From positions 12,827,151 to 12,891,150 of the forward strand of contig NC_003071.7 of assembly GCF_000001735.4 (NCBI RefSeq): a stretch of DNA of 64,000 bases, written 5' to 3'. This DNA comes from Arabidopsis thaliana. Lineage: Eukaryota; Streptophyta; Magnoliopsida; Brassicales; Brassicaceae. The position numbers and the translations under genes are program-made. Positions 49,525 through 60,584 of the stretch are shown in pieces. The first letter of the stretch is position 1. Each line of letters begins with the position of its first letter. The notes under the pieces were generated by a model, which was given only the letters and a program-made list of their open reading frames with translations, made no database searches and was not told the DNA's origin.

Positions 49525-50373
49525 CTAGATTCTGACCCGCACGTATACGTGCGGGGTTTCATATTTTTAAAAATGTATTGGAATATATTTTTAGTGAAAG
49601 ATATTATAGTGTATAAATTATAATATGCATAAAAAGTGTAAAGTGTTATTTATGATAAAATAGCTATTTTTTGTAATTTATATTATTTATATTTTATTTG
49701 TATTTTGCATAGTAAATAGATTGTTAGATTTGTTTCGATTTGTAGAATAATATAGAGATATTTAGAAAATTTGTGTATTTTTGTTAGTTTGATGTATATA
49801 TAAATTGATTGTTTTTGTTTGAAATTTGATCAATTAGATGATATAATGTAAAATTTTCTCCGTGGTACACCTTTGGTCGATTTTTTTGTAACTAAAAATT
49901 CAAATTTTAAGATATAGTTATTTTGTAAATATTGTTTATTTTGTTTAATGTTTAAGAATATATAATTATGTTATAATTATTAATTCTAAAATTTCACTCG
50001 TAGATTATCGTCCTTTATTAATATCAACTCAAACTCATCCCACCATATAATTTCATTCCGTAAAATGAAAAATTATTTTGTTATTTTAAATATTGTTATT
50101 GTAATATAATAAAAAAATCGAGGGATTGACATGTGGTACATCTTGGATTAATATATTTAAAAATAATTTGTATATTTAAAAATCGAGGGATTGGGTAATT
50201 ATGAATATATTGATTTTAAAGTCGATTTTTTAAAAGAACAAAATCCAAGATATTTATTTTGTTGTAGTGATTGTTAATTTACTAAACTACCCATGCAAAA
50301 ATTCATTTACTTAATTTTAAACTACCCTTACAATGTTGTAGTTCATACAATACTTCTCAATTAATAATATAGA
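49525..50373 (-). mobile_element. Non-autonomous Helitron (ATREP-type), 849 bp
   Basis: Read on the minus strand the element starts TCTATATTATTAATTGAGAA (5' end at 50373), the usual Arabidopsis Helitron 5' terminus. It ends with the perfect palindrome CCCGCACGTATACGTGCGGG (49536-49555), ten bases and then CTAG at 49525. It is bordered by A on the 5' side and T on the 3' side, as expected for insertion into an AT dinucleotide without target duplication. The interior is AT-rich with no Rep/helicase coding sequence, so it depends on other elements for movement. It lies about 490 bp upstream of the MIT1 start codon. Family name is not assigned. Confidence 0.9.
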
Positions 50374-50865
50374 TAACACTTATTAGTTTTCAAGGGATAA
50401 ATTTTTTTCCACTTGTGTACATTTAAATTCTACCAAAGTTTTAAAAATTTACGATGACAAAAAAATAATATTCGTATTCATAATATAAACATAATCTAAT
50501 AAGTTTTTTTGGTTAGGTTCATATCGCTTAAATTAAAGTACGATTTAAAAAAAAAAAAAAAGTAAAAAAGTACGTTTTTGTTTTGGTAAAAAACACTAAA
50601 GAGGCAAAAACGTAAAAAGGCAAAAAATATATTTTTACTTGGGGAAAAAGATGTTAAAGCCCACAAGACAAGGCAGAGGTTTCTCCCATGCTTTGTCTTT
50701 AGTTTAACCGCCGCATCCTCTCTCTCTGGTCGGAGAAATCTCCAGATTTGGTCATTTCTCCAATCTTCTCGGAACCCTAATTTAACCAAACCTCTCCTCC
50801 TTCAGATTCATCTTCCTCCTAATCTCCCTAAAAGCTCAAACCTTTCTCTCAATCAATTCTAAACA
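50374..50865. other. MIT1 promoter and 5' leader
   Basis: AT-rich DNA with an A tract at about 50548-50562, then a CT-rich leader (CATCCTCTCTCTCTGG) from 50700. No gene of its own. Confidence 0.5.
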
Positions 50866-52227
50866 ATGGCAACAGAAGCAACAACCAAATTCCCAGAATC
50901 CGATCTCCGTCCAATCCCACAACCACCGGATTTTCATCCAGCAATCATCGTTCCAGCTCAAAACACAACTCTTAAATTCTGGCAACTAATGGTCGCCGGT
51001 TCAATCGCTGGCTCAGTCGAACACATGGCTATGTTTCCAGTAGATACAGTCAAAACCCATATGCAAGCTCTTCGTTCATGTCCGATTAAACCAATCGGAA
51101 TCCGTCAAGCTTTCCGTTCAATTATCAAAACCGATGGACCTTCTGCTTTATATAGAGGTATTTGGGCTATGGGACTTGGTGCTGGACCAGCTCACGCTGT
51201 TTATTTCTCATTCTATGAAGTCTCTAAGAAGTTTTTATCCGGTGGAAACCCTAATAACTCTGCTGCACACGCTATTTCCGGTGTTTTCGCTACTATATCT
51301 AGTGATGCTGTGTTTACTCCAATGGATATGGTTAAGCAAAGGTTGCAAATTGGGAATGGAACTTATAAAGGAGTTTGGGATTGTATCAAGAGAGTAACGC
51401 GTGAGGAAGGGTTTGGTGCTTTTTACGCTTCGTATAGAACTACTGTGTTGATGAATGCTCCGTTTACCGCTGTGCATTTCACTACTTATGAGGCGGTTAA
51501 GAGAGGTTTGAGGGAGATGTTGCCTGAGCATGCTGTTGGAGCAGAGGATGAGGAAGGTTGGTTGATTTATGCTACTGCTGGAGCTGCGGCTGGTGGGTTA
51601 GCGGCTGCTGTAACTACTCCGCTTGATGTTGTTAAGACGCAGTTGCAATGTCAGGTGATTGAAATATCTCTAAAGCTACTGACTTTTAAGTATCTGATAG
51701 CTAATGTGGTTATAGATTGGCCAAGCTACTTTAAGTAGTTGTCTCTTGATCCTATAGATCACTTGAATGAAGAAAGATATCTTCTTTCTTCTCTTTGGAT
51801 ATTTTGTGATTTCACGAGTATGATTTTATAGGTAACATGTAGATTGCATCAAGCATTGTTAGAACTATGGTCATAAAACTTAATATTACTGAATTTACAT
51901 GTGAAAGTCGCATAGATAATGTTTCTATATTTGTGGTTTAGAATACTTGGTCAATAGCTATTTCATAGGATTTGGGTTGTTTTGTTTGTTCTGAGAAGTT
52001 TGTTTGTGGTGATGTTTCAGGGTGTGTGTGGTTGTGACCGTTTCAAGAGCAGTTCAATAAGCGATGTGTTCCGTACAATAGTGAAGAAAGACGGTTATAG
52101 AGGACTTGCTAGAGGATGGCTACCAAGAATGCTCTTCCATGCTCCAGCAGCTGCGATTTGCTGGTCCACTTATGAAACAGTCAAATCTTTCTTTCAAGAT
52201 CTCAATGGTGAAGCAAACGCAGCTTGA
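50866..52227 (+). CDS. MIT1: Mitochondrial iron transporter (mitoferrin-like carrier)
   Basis: This is a mitochondrial carrier family protein of 331 aa in the inner membrane, of the mitoferrin subgroup that supplies iron to the matrix (MIT1 and MIT2 in Arabidopsis). Exons are 50866-51654 and 52021-52227. Three solcar repeats each carry P-x-D-x-x-K: PVDTVK (58-63), PMDMVK (152-157) and PLDVVK (252-257), each followed by the usual helix. Repeat-end sequences such as GPAHAVYFSFYE, NAPFTAVHFTTYE and HAPAAAICWSTYE are mitoferrin-like. The start MATEATTKFPESDLRP has no cleavable presequence, as is usual for carriers. A Helitron sits just upstream. The gene is convergent with PBCP (424 bp between stop codons). 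Confidence 0.94.
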
Positions 52228-52651
52228 AAAGACACAAACATACATGCGTTTGGCATAATTTACTTGCCTGATTCAGGTCATTGATTCTTCATAGAGCTAG
52301 CTACTGGTTGGTTAGTATTAACACTAGCTCTTAGAGAAGATCTCTGTTTGTATAATTTATTTGTTTTCTTCACGCAATAATGTTATCAGATTAGAGTTAC
52401 AACAACCCCAAGGCCTTTTTTCTGGTTTGCATTGATAGAGAAATTTTGTACTTTTATTTGTTTTAATGAGAAAGATACTATAAAGAGATAGATGAGCTTA
52501 AAGAGTGTCCATTCACAAGGTCAATGATAAAGATTCGATTCTTATTGTTTGAACTTTGAAATACCATTTATCAATTTCTGTGAAGAACAAGTTTCTTACA
52601 AGGACTTGTACAAAAAGAATAAAGAGAAGATCTTATCATGAACAGAGTGAT
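52228..52651. other. Convergent 3' flank between MIT1 and PBCP
   Basis: 3' UTR sequence of both genes. Nothing else seen. Confidence 0.5.
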
Positions 52652-54324
52652 TCATGAGCTAACAACTTTGGCAACGATCACAGTGACATCATCAAGCTTC
52701 CCTCCTGCAATTTTCAGAACCAGAGATCTCAACTAAGAAACTACTCTTGTTTAGTATAATATGTCAGGATAATGCATCAACATTGTTGTTTATTTACCTG
52801 TAAGCTTCTTTCCTAGTACCTTCTTCCAGAGAGGAACATCAAACCCCTGCACATATACGTTGATTCAGATATACTTTGCGTGAACTGGTAAAATTCATTC
52901 TTAGATCAAGTTAAAAATCTTACCTTGGCTCTTGCTTCTAATGCATATGGAGACTCAAACTCTGTATCTCTTGAATGGCTACTCGCCACTTCAGCTAATA
53001 ACCTTGCTGTAATGGTTATACCAAAAAACATGTAACTTACTAAAAATCAAGAGAGATGGTATATACATATACATACATGACTCTGCAACATCTGTATGCT
53101 TGGTCACTATAGAAACGATCTCATGATCAAACACATTATCGAAAAGTCCGTCTGAACCCATCACGATCACGTCTCCCTTCTGTACTTCCACTATGCTAAA
53201 CTGCTTGAAATGCAAAAAAAATGATACAAAGGTACAATACTAGCACAAATCATGAAGAGTGGTAAGGATTTATTTACCGATGCATCTAGATAAGTTTGAG
53301 CAGACCCCTCAGAGCTTAGTTGGTAAGGACAGTCAAAATAGTGCTCTTGTGGAGCAGTGGCAAAAATAATCTGACCTGAAAATGAGAATGAAAGAAGAAG
53401 ATCTTTGTCAAAGGCTGAACATGAAAACAATCTAGCATCTTAGGTTACAGTGTAGTACCTTCCCGAAGAAGCTTAAGTCCACAGTCACCAACATTGCCTA
53501 TTTTGAGAATACCCACTTCCTCAAGCATAGCTAGAATACTGCTTTCATCAATAACCGGGACATCAAGCTATCCAAAAAGGGAACAAAAACCAATCTTTGA
53601 AGAGAATAACAATCAAATCTCACTCACATTGTGGCAGAACCTCTAGAAGTAGTTGCGGTATGAGCTTTGTCAATGAGAAAACCAGGATCATATCTGACCT
53701 CTTGGTCATCAACTAAACGAGAAGCGTTAGCCATAAGTTCTTTAGAGAACAAGGAAGGATCAACATCTTGTTCAGCCCAACTGAGACAGAAAAAAATATA
53801 AACTTTATCAACATTAAGATAAACCCACAAAGAAACTCAAAAGTTAGCATAACCAAAAGCTAAAGCTTACCCGGAGACACCATCTGCAACAGCCATGACT
53901 CCACCTCTATAACTACTTACAAAGAAAGCATCTTCACCACCTTTCTCTACCTATATAATTTCGACACTAGATGTCGATTTTAATTGCATAAATATTCTCT
54001 AAGCAAATCCAAATTCATTACATCCAAAGAAGAAAAACAGAGACTTTGGTCTGGTGTTACCTTATCTGGATGAGGGATTGCGTGAATTCCGACAGATAAA
54101 GAGAGTTCAGGCCTAAAGGAAAATGCAAACATATTTTGACAAATGAGTTCTCAGTTTCGAACAACGTAAACTCGAAATAGTACAAGAGAGAGCAGAGACC
54201 GAAGTGGTTGGATTTCTGATGGAGCACAGCGACAGAGGAAGTCAACGCGACTAGGGTTTGGATGTGAGAGACGAAGCGATGGTATTGCGTGAGGAACCAT
54301 CATTCTCGTCACTGGAATCGCCAT
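52652..54324 (-). CDS. PBCP: Photosystem II core phosphatase (PP2C type)
   Basis: PBCP is the chloroplast PP2C-like phosphatase that dephosphorylates PSII core proteins (established for AT2G30170). The 298 aa protein has ten exons: 54200-54324, 54061-54112, 53871-53950, 53628-53780, 53459-53538, 53278-53375, 53077-53200, 52924-53006, 52798-52846, 52652-52704. Metal-binding motifs typical of PP2C are GGEDAFFVSS (Asp66), VADGVSGWA (Asp82), GNVGDCGLKLLR, VMGSDGLFDNV (Asp213) and KLDDVTVIVAK near the C-terminus. The first about 45 residues (MAIPVTRMMVPHAIPSLRLS) are Ser/Arg/Pro-rich like a plastid transit peptide. All exon joins keep frame. The start is the most upstream ATG consistent with the transit peptide. 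Confidence 0.95.
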
Positions 54325-54440
54325 TTCCTGCAATGGCTTGCTCTCTCGTTCTCTTTCAATCCTGTGGTGGTGCGTACTTTGTGTGTGAAGGTTGTTTAAT
54401 TTTAGAGATAATTATTAACTAGAAGAGATAGAATCAATAA

Positions 54441-54511
54441 GCACCAGTGGTCTAGTGGTAGAATAGTACCCTGCCACGGTACAGACCCGGGTTCGATTCC
54501 CGGCTGGTGCA
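54441..54511 (+). tRNA. tRNA-Gly (GCC), copy 1
   Basis: The 71 nt cloverleaf has acceptor arm GCACCAG/CTGGTGC, D arm TGGTCTAGTGGTAGAAT (box A), anticodon loop CTGCCAC closed by GTACC/GGTAC with anticodon GCC, and T arm GGGTTCGATTCCC (box B). No intron and no encoded CCA. A CAA motif lies 4-6 bases upstream (54435-54437), as is common for plant tRNA start sites. It is head-to-head with PBCP, 116 bp from its ATG. Confidence 0.98.
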
Positions 54512-55583
54512 CTAAGCTATGATGATATTGGCTTAAGCATTGGGTGGGTCCTTTGCATTTTTCTGAATTATCAGTTGAGATATGCCACACCTCTGAGCTC
54601 TTTTTTTTTTCCCTTATGTAAACTAAATTTTTCAAGTAACATTTTTTGTATTATCACTCAATTTCTCTTACTATATTCCATACTATTTCTGTTCTTGAAA
54701 TAAAGCATCTCGGCCAAAAAAAGGTAAAACCAACGTTTCTAATTAATTTTCTTACATCCAAATCACTCGATCATTTATGTGACATACTCAAAGAAAGATA
54801 AGTTTTTTCGCATCCAAAAAATTGATATTGTCAATAATATTCAATAAATGATCCATGAATTTGGATGAAAATCTTCAACTCTTATAAAAACTCTTAACAC
54901 TTCAAATAGGTCTCTTAAGGAAATTTACTCTAATTCTTTTAATTAACAATTGTTTCTATATTTTGTTTTATAGCTTTTTTATTATTTAATTATTGAAAGT
55001 CCTTGTTTTAATTGTAAGAACTCATGAGTTTGTCCATTTAAAATACCACAAAGCTCAACACGTAACTCATATTCTTATAATTATATTATTTAGAATAAAC
55101 TAAATGTAACTCATAAAAAACCATGGTCTACCAACTTATTGGGTATAGAACTAGTTTCAGTGGAGAGTGTCCGAGTCAAAATGAGAATCCCAAAAGAAGA
55201 ATGCTACAAAGTAAGTTGTTTAAAATATAACATGAACCCAACTTCCACCGGTTAGTAACGTTCATGTTTGTCACTGTCCATTTTATGAACTTCTCATTGG
55301 AACTGTAACTATATTCCTGAAAGTCATAAGAGAAAGATCAAGTACTTAATTTACAATAGATGATACAACACATATACATGTTGAAACATTTGAAAAACAA
55401 GAATTTTGACATGTATAAACTGATTCATCTTGTATCATTAGGAACTGGGTAAAATCACCATCCAATAAATACCCGCTAAGATCAAAACCATAAACCATGA
55501 TTAGCATAGCATAAAACCTTCAACCAGATCACTCGACTTCAAATAACATACAATTAACTAAACTTACGTAGTTGAAACAACAA
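54512..55583. other. Spacer between the two tRNA-Gly genes
   Basis: AT-rich DNA with no coding support. I found no similarity to the flanks beyond the tRNA body. Confidence 0.5.
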
Positions 55584-55654
55584 GCACCAGTGGTCTAGTG
55601 GTAGAATAGTACCCTGCCACGGTACAGACCCGGGTTCGATTCCCGGCTGGTGCA
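55584..55654 (+). tRNA. tRNA-Gly (GCC), copy 2
   Basis: Identical over all 71 nt to the copy 1143 bp upstream, in the same orientation. It is preceded by CAACAA (55576-55581). The flanking sequences differ, so either the duplication is old with conversion or selection keeping the bodies alike, or only the gene body was copied. Confidence 0.98.
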
Positions 55655-56011
55655 TCTAGTAGCATGTGAGCAGTGATGAAAATATCTTGAGCTGTGGTGA
55701 TGAATCTTCGGATATGATATTAACCTCGCTATAATCTGAGCTCACTCATTTCTTTTACTTTTTTTTTTGATTGAGCAGCAAAACCCAAAAACTAGTAACA
55801 CAAATTTGAGATTTTGTCACTTCACTTCAACTGAAACTAAAAAGATATCTCAATACATATATCCTGTAAAGTGTCACATAAATATTCCATACAAAACTTT
55901 GAATTCCAAACTATTGAAGCACTAGAGAGATCCACAGACATACGTTGTAAATTTACTTATTATCAATGATTCTCAACTCAAATACATGTGAACAAAAAGC
56001 TAGCAATACTC

Positions 56012-58332
56012 TCAAGCACTGATGTTTTCGAAACTTGCGCTTTTATCTACTCTCTTGAATATCCCTGCAATTACCTGGTGTTTGAATGCCACAAAACACA
56101 CAACTTAGAAGAAGAAGAAGAAACCTCCATCTATAATGAGTTTACGAAGATAGAAAAATACCTTTCCAGGTCCCAATTCGTAGCTGCTTTTAAGTCCTTT
56201 GGATAAGAGAGTCTTTACTGTTGTCTCCCATTGGACTGGAGATGTCACCTGTAGTCAACATTTGCATCTTTTTTTTATATAGCGTCGCCAAAAGAGAAAT
56301 AATTCACATAGTTCTCTGAGTATTGATTTATTACCTGGCGTGCAAGTATCTTCTTGATCGTGTCTGGATCTGCATGAGGCTGTGCATCGACATTCGAGAT
56401 CACTGGGATCCTCGGACTTCTGATCTCTGTGGCTGCCAATGCAGCTTCTAATCTCGAGACTGCTGGTTCCATGAAACTAGTGTGGAAAGCACCTGCAACA
56501 GCTAGACGCACCTACAGAACCAACCGCCAACAATCATGTTTCTGATAGCATCGAGGAAGATTTCATAACATAAATGGAATTAGAGAGAGAGGATACCGTC
56601 ATTCGTGCTTTGAATGACTTAGCTTTGGCTTCAACAACTTCGATTCCTTTAAGACCTCCAGATACTGCGTAATTACCCTGTAACAGTATACCACATAAAG
56701 GAATGTGAAAATGATTTTATACAAGTCTAGAATGCAAAAGATTCATGGAAGACATATATACCGGACATAAGTAATTTGCGATCTGAACTTTGTCAGCTTC
56801 ATCTACTTCTTGATTTGCTGCATCACACAACTGCTGAACCTTTTCTGAGTCCAACCCTATGATACTAACCATGGCACTCTTAGCAGCATCTGCAGCAGCC
56901 TGAAGAAAGTCATTTTATCAAAAACTAAAAGTCAATGCAGCTGTTCGAATGGTATATAAGATCACTACAAAGTTCAGCCGTCACAACATCAACCTAAACT
57001 TGACATAGTCAATGAAGGATATACAGAGCAGAGTTCAATCTTACCTGCATAGCTTCTCCTCTAAGTTTTACAAGCTTCAGCCCGTCCTCGAAGCTTGAGA
57101 ATAAAAACAGTAACAGAGAAAAGAACAAAAGTAAGTTAGGTGATGATGCACATAGGTAAAAGGGAACAAAGTGACATACTTTCTTACAATGATATTTGAA
57201 AATCCGAGATTTGATACCTCTATCATTCAGTTAAGGATATTGATTCAGATGTTAACTAACCTGAAGGCTCCAGCAAAAGCCAGAGCAGTATACTCTCCCA
57301 AACTGAGACCGCAAGTCACATCAACCGAGTTAATTATTTGTTCTCCGCCTTCACGAACACGGAGCAATTCAACTGCTGCTAAACTTGTGACATAAATAGC
57401 AGGCTGAGAAAATGATAGACCAATAACTTAGACATCATACCAAAATGTACATACTAAAAGGAAACATCACATAAAAATTAAGTTTTGCTAGAGTTAGGTG
57501 ACAACAGACAAGAAAGAAGATCATAAATCTGAAGTTGTCCCTAACCAAAAGTTGCAAAGATACCTGGCTTATGACCGTAGAATCAAGCTTCTCTTTTGGT
57601 CCATTAACACAAATATCCAAAAGATCATACCTGCAGAAAGCCACCATATAGTTTATTCATTCACAAAAACAAACAAAAAGGTTTCAACTTTAAACAAAGG
57701 AACATACCCTAAGATATCATTAGCTTTCTTATACAACTCTCCAGCTGCTCCAACACTCTGAGACTCTTTTCCCATTCCTACTGCTTGAGCTCCCTGAGAC
57801 ATAGCAAATTCATCTAAACTTTGTCACATTTGATCTAAAAATTGAAACGAGTTCTGAGAGATTACAAGCAAAGAATATGACGTTATGATGAAGACCCTAC
57901 ATTGTAATTAAAATCACATCAATCAGATCAAAATTAGCAAACTTTTCAATCTGGGCAATTCCAAATTTCCTAAATTGATACGAAATCAATCAGAGTCCAC
58001 ATTTTCATTGTTCAGATTGATAACATGTAATCGGAAGTTACCTGACCGGGAAAGAGAAAAGCAGAGGTGGGTTTGTAATCAGCGAACAGAGAATCGTGAA
58101 CAGTAGTACTCTGAGATCCAGCAGAGACGCTCATAGAAATCCTAGATCGGCTGAGATTCTTGGCGGCGAAGCCAAAGGAGGCATTTTTAGAGGAGGAGAG
58201 ATTGTTGAGAGATATGGAAGGGAGGAGCAAGGAAGAGGAGGCGGTGGTGGCCATGGCGGAGAGAGAAGTGCGCCGGATAAGAGAATGAGACGGAGATGTG
58301 AGTAAGATAGTACGGTGAAGCAGTGAACGCAT
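56012..58332 (-). CDS. Plastid malonyl-CoA:ACP transacylase (EMB3147)
   Basis: It transfers malonate from CoA to acyl carrier protein, the entry step for elongation in type II fatty acid synthesis in plastids. The 393 aa protein has ten exons: 58042-58332, 57708-57793, 57564-57630, 57261-57403, 57045-57093, 56762-56899, 56597-56677, 56335-56511, 56162-56248, 56012-56074. The FabD-type oxyanion-hole motif FLFPGQGAQAVGMG spans the first exon junction. The nucleophile is Ser182 in CGLSLGEYTA (GLSLGE in place of bacterial GHSLGE), and the catalytic His is His295 in AGAFHTSF. The first about 70 residues (MRSLLHRTILLTSPSHSLIR onward, Ser-rich) are a transit peptide. A second in-frame ATG at 58254 (MATTASSS) is an alternative start. 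A single-copy essential role is known (embryo-defective locus). Confidence 0.95.
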
Positions 58333-60584
58333 TCAGAGAAGTAAACAGTAGTAATCCTTTTTAAAAAAGCTTTAGCGGAGTTAACGAAGATGATGGTAGC
58401 TGGGGGAAGTTTTTGAAGAAAGGAGAGAAACGGACACGTGTCCAAATTTGATTGGATGTAAAGCTTAACAAAAGAAACAAAAAAATTCGTGTGTTCAAGA
58501 CTACGTTAAATTCCATTTTGTGGTCAATCATCCAAAGATTAATGTTGTATTTGTGTTATTTTGGTAAAGAGATGCGATAAAATGATGAGGAAATAGAAGA
58601 AATACGAAAAAATCAGAACAAAAAAAAACTCAGGTTTGACGACGGCGATTAGGTTTTGTAGGAAAAGCAGTTGACTTTGTACGTGAAATTACAGATGTAC
58701 CCCTCGTTTTAACTAAAATGCATAATATTGTCCACTTGTAGGTATCGAACTTATCACTTTGGCTACCAAAAACAACCTTCCAGACCACAATGCTACATCA
58801 AATTTTAAAAATATGACTGATTAAAAGTTATATATACTATATATTTATATAAACTATAGCATATTTGCCAATTTGATTTAACGCCTAGTCGACGATTAAT
58901 CCGAAATAGGCGGTACTCTAGCACCTAAGTACGTACTGCATGACTTTTATAACATTGCAGATGGTGATGACTATCACCGGAAGATAAACTCAATCGGAGA
59001 ATAGAAAATATGATTTGGAGAGTAATCGTTGACGGATTCTCCAAATTAGGTATGAATCAAGTCATTTTCTCTTGTATATCGTGACTAAATGTTGTAACAA
59101 TCAACAGAACAACTGATCTTTATTCCGTTTTTTTTCATATCTATTTTATAATATTTCAAATTAATGTATGTTTAATATTTTATACTTTGTAATAATTATT
59201 AAATTGTATGAAATAAAATAATTTTATATTAATATTGTTTTTCCAGAGAATTCTTCTAAAAGAACCTACCATTGGACTATAAAAAACCAAAAAAAAGAAA
59301 AAAGCTCTTTTGTTAATTTTTTTGAAATTTAATCATAAAAAAATAGAGAGAACCCTTCGACAGATTCTCTCCATTGGAGGTGCTTTTAGATATAAAAAAA
59401 AAAATGTTGGATTATGGAAATTATGTATAATTGTGTATTTTATTTCATTGCGGAGAAGATTGAAGTTTAAACTAAGGTCTAGGGTTGTGCAAGAAAGAAT
59501 ACACAATTGTGTACACGTTTCGTGTGAGGTAAAAGATATCGTAAATCAATTATTTGCGACGTTGATTGCAAAATCGAGACCAATAAAGAGTATCCCAAAA
59601 ATGTTTACCATACCAAATCCTATTTCTAACCATTTTAGTGTAAATATTTTCGCATGAATTCAACTTGGGATCAGTAAATCTTAGTGTCGATTGGAATGGA
59701 TACCACTCATGTAAGTCTATCAACCTTTTGTTCCAATAGATTATGAATTTTTTTTGTGATGTTTGGATCACTTATGTCATGACGTTTGAATTATTAAGTA
59801 TCCAGAGGACAATTTTGTTTATTAGGATTCCACAACGAAGAATGTATTTTTTGTACTTTTACATTTAGGGTTATCCAATTTATAACAATCGATCAAAACT
59901 ATCTCATTAGATTCTATTATAGTTCAAAATGGTACAACTACATTCCATCAGGATGACCAACAGACCACCAAACTTACAATCTTATGGCAGTTGTAGTCAA
60001 TTTACTTATGTCGAGTTATAGGCATTGACGGCGAATTGTTTTGAGAATTTTGGAGAAAGTTGACCAAAAAAAATCATCTTTTTGTGGAAGAAGTTATACA
60101 GAAATGTAATTCATGGATCACTATTTTTTTTTTTCAGTTTAATGGTAAATTTTGATCAACGGAATCGCAACCACACTATTTACGTTCTTTTTCAAGAATT
60201 ATTTTCTCGTAAAGATGGCCAATTAAAGATCGATATGATGCTATTTTTGCAAGAAAAGTTTATGTATGATAATGTAATTAAAAGTATCTTGTGGGTTCAT
60301 ATTAAGTTAATAACTAATAAAGTTGTTTGGGAAAGTCAGCTAGAAAAAGAAGATTAACTAACACAGCTTTTATTTGGTAAATTTTTAATCGGAAAAATGA
60401 AAACACTCACTCTATTACGAGGAAAATAACAAAAGTACATCGAAAACAAAGGTTGAACCACTTTCAATAGAGCAGTTGTCCATCTTTAACATATCAAGAC
60501 TCACGAAGTCTTTTTTTGATTAAAAAACAAGAACAAAAAACCAAACCCCATAAATTCTTTAGATCCAACGGTAGAAGTTTTTTA
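58333..60584. other. Spacer between transacylase gene and LAC3
   Basis: The transacylase promoter occupies the first few hundred bases. The rest is AT-rich. Open frames at 59310-59657 (115 aa) and 60082-60357 (91 aa) have a faintly protein-like composition but no start context, splice structure or known motif. They may be relics of an old element. Phrases such as ctccattgg and accattggac near 59264-59375 recall the MITE ends at 6.5-7.1 kb, but no element could be delimited. Confidence 0.4.
58432..58443. promoter_or_regulatory. G-box palindrome upstream of the transacylase gene
   Basis: GGACACGTGTCC is a perfect 12 bp palindrome with a CACGTG core, 100 bp upstream of the ATG. It is the kind of site bound by bZIP and bHLH factors in light- and ABA-regulated promoters. 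Regulation is inferred only. Confidence 0.45.
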
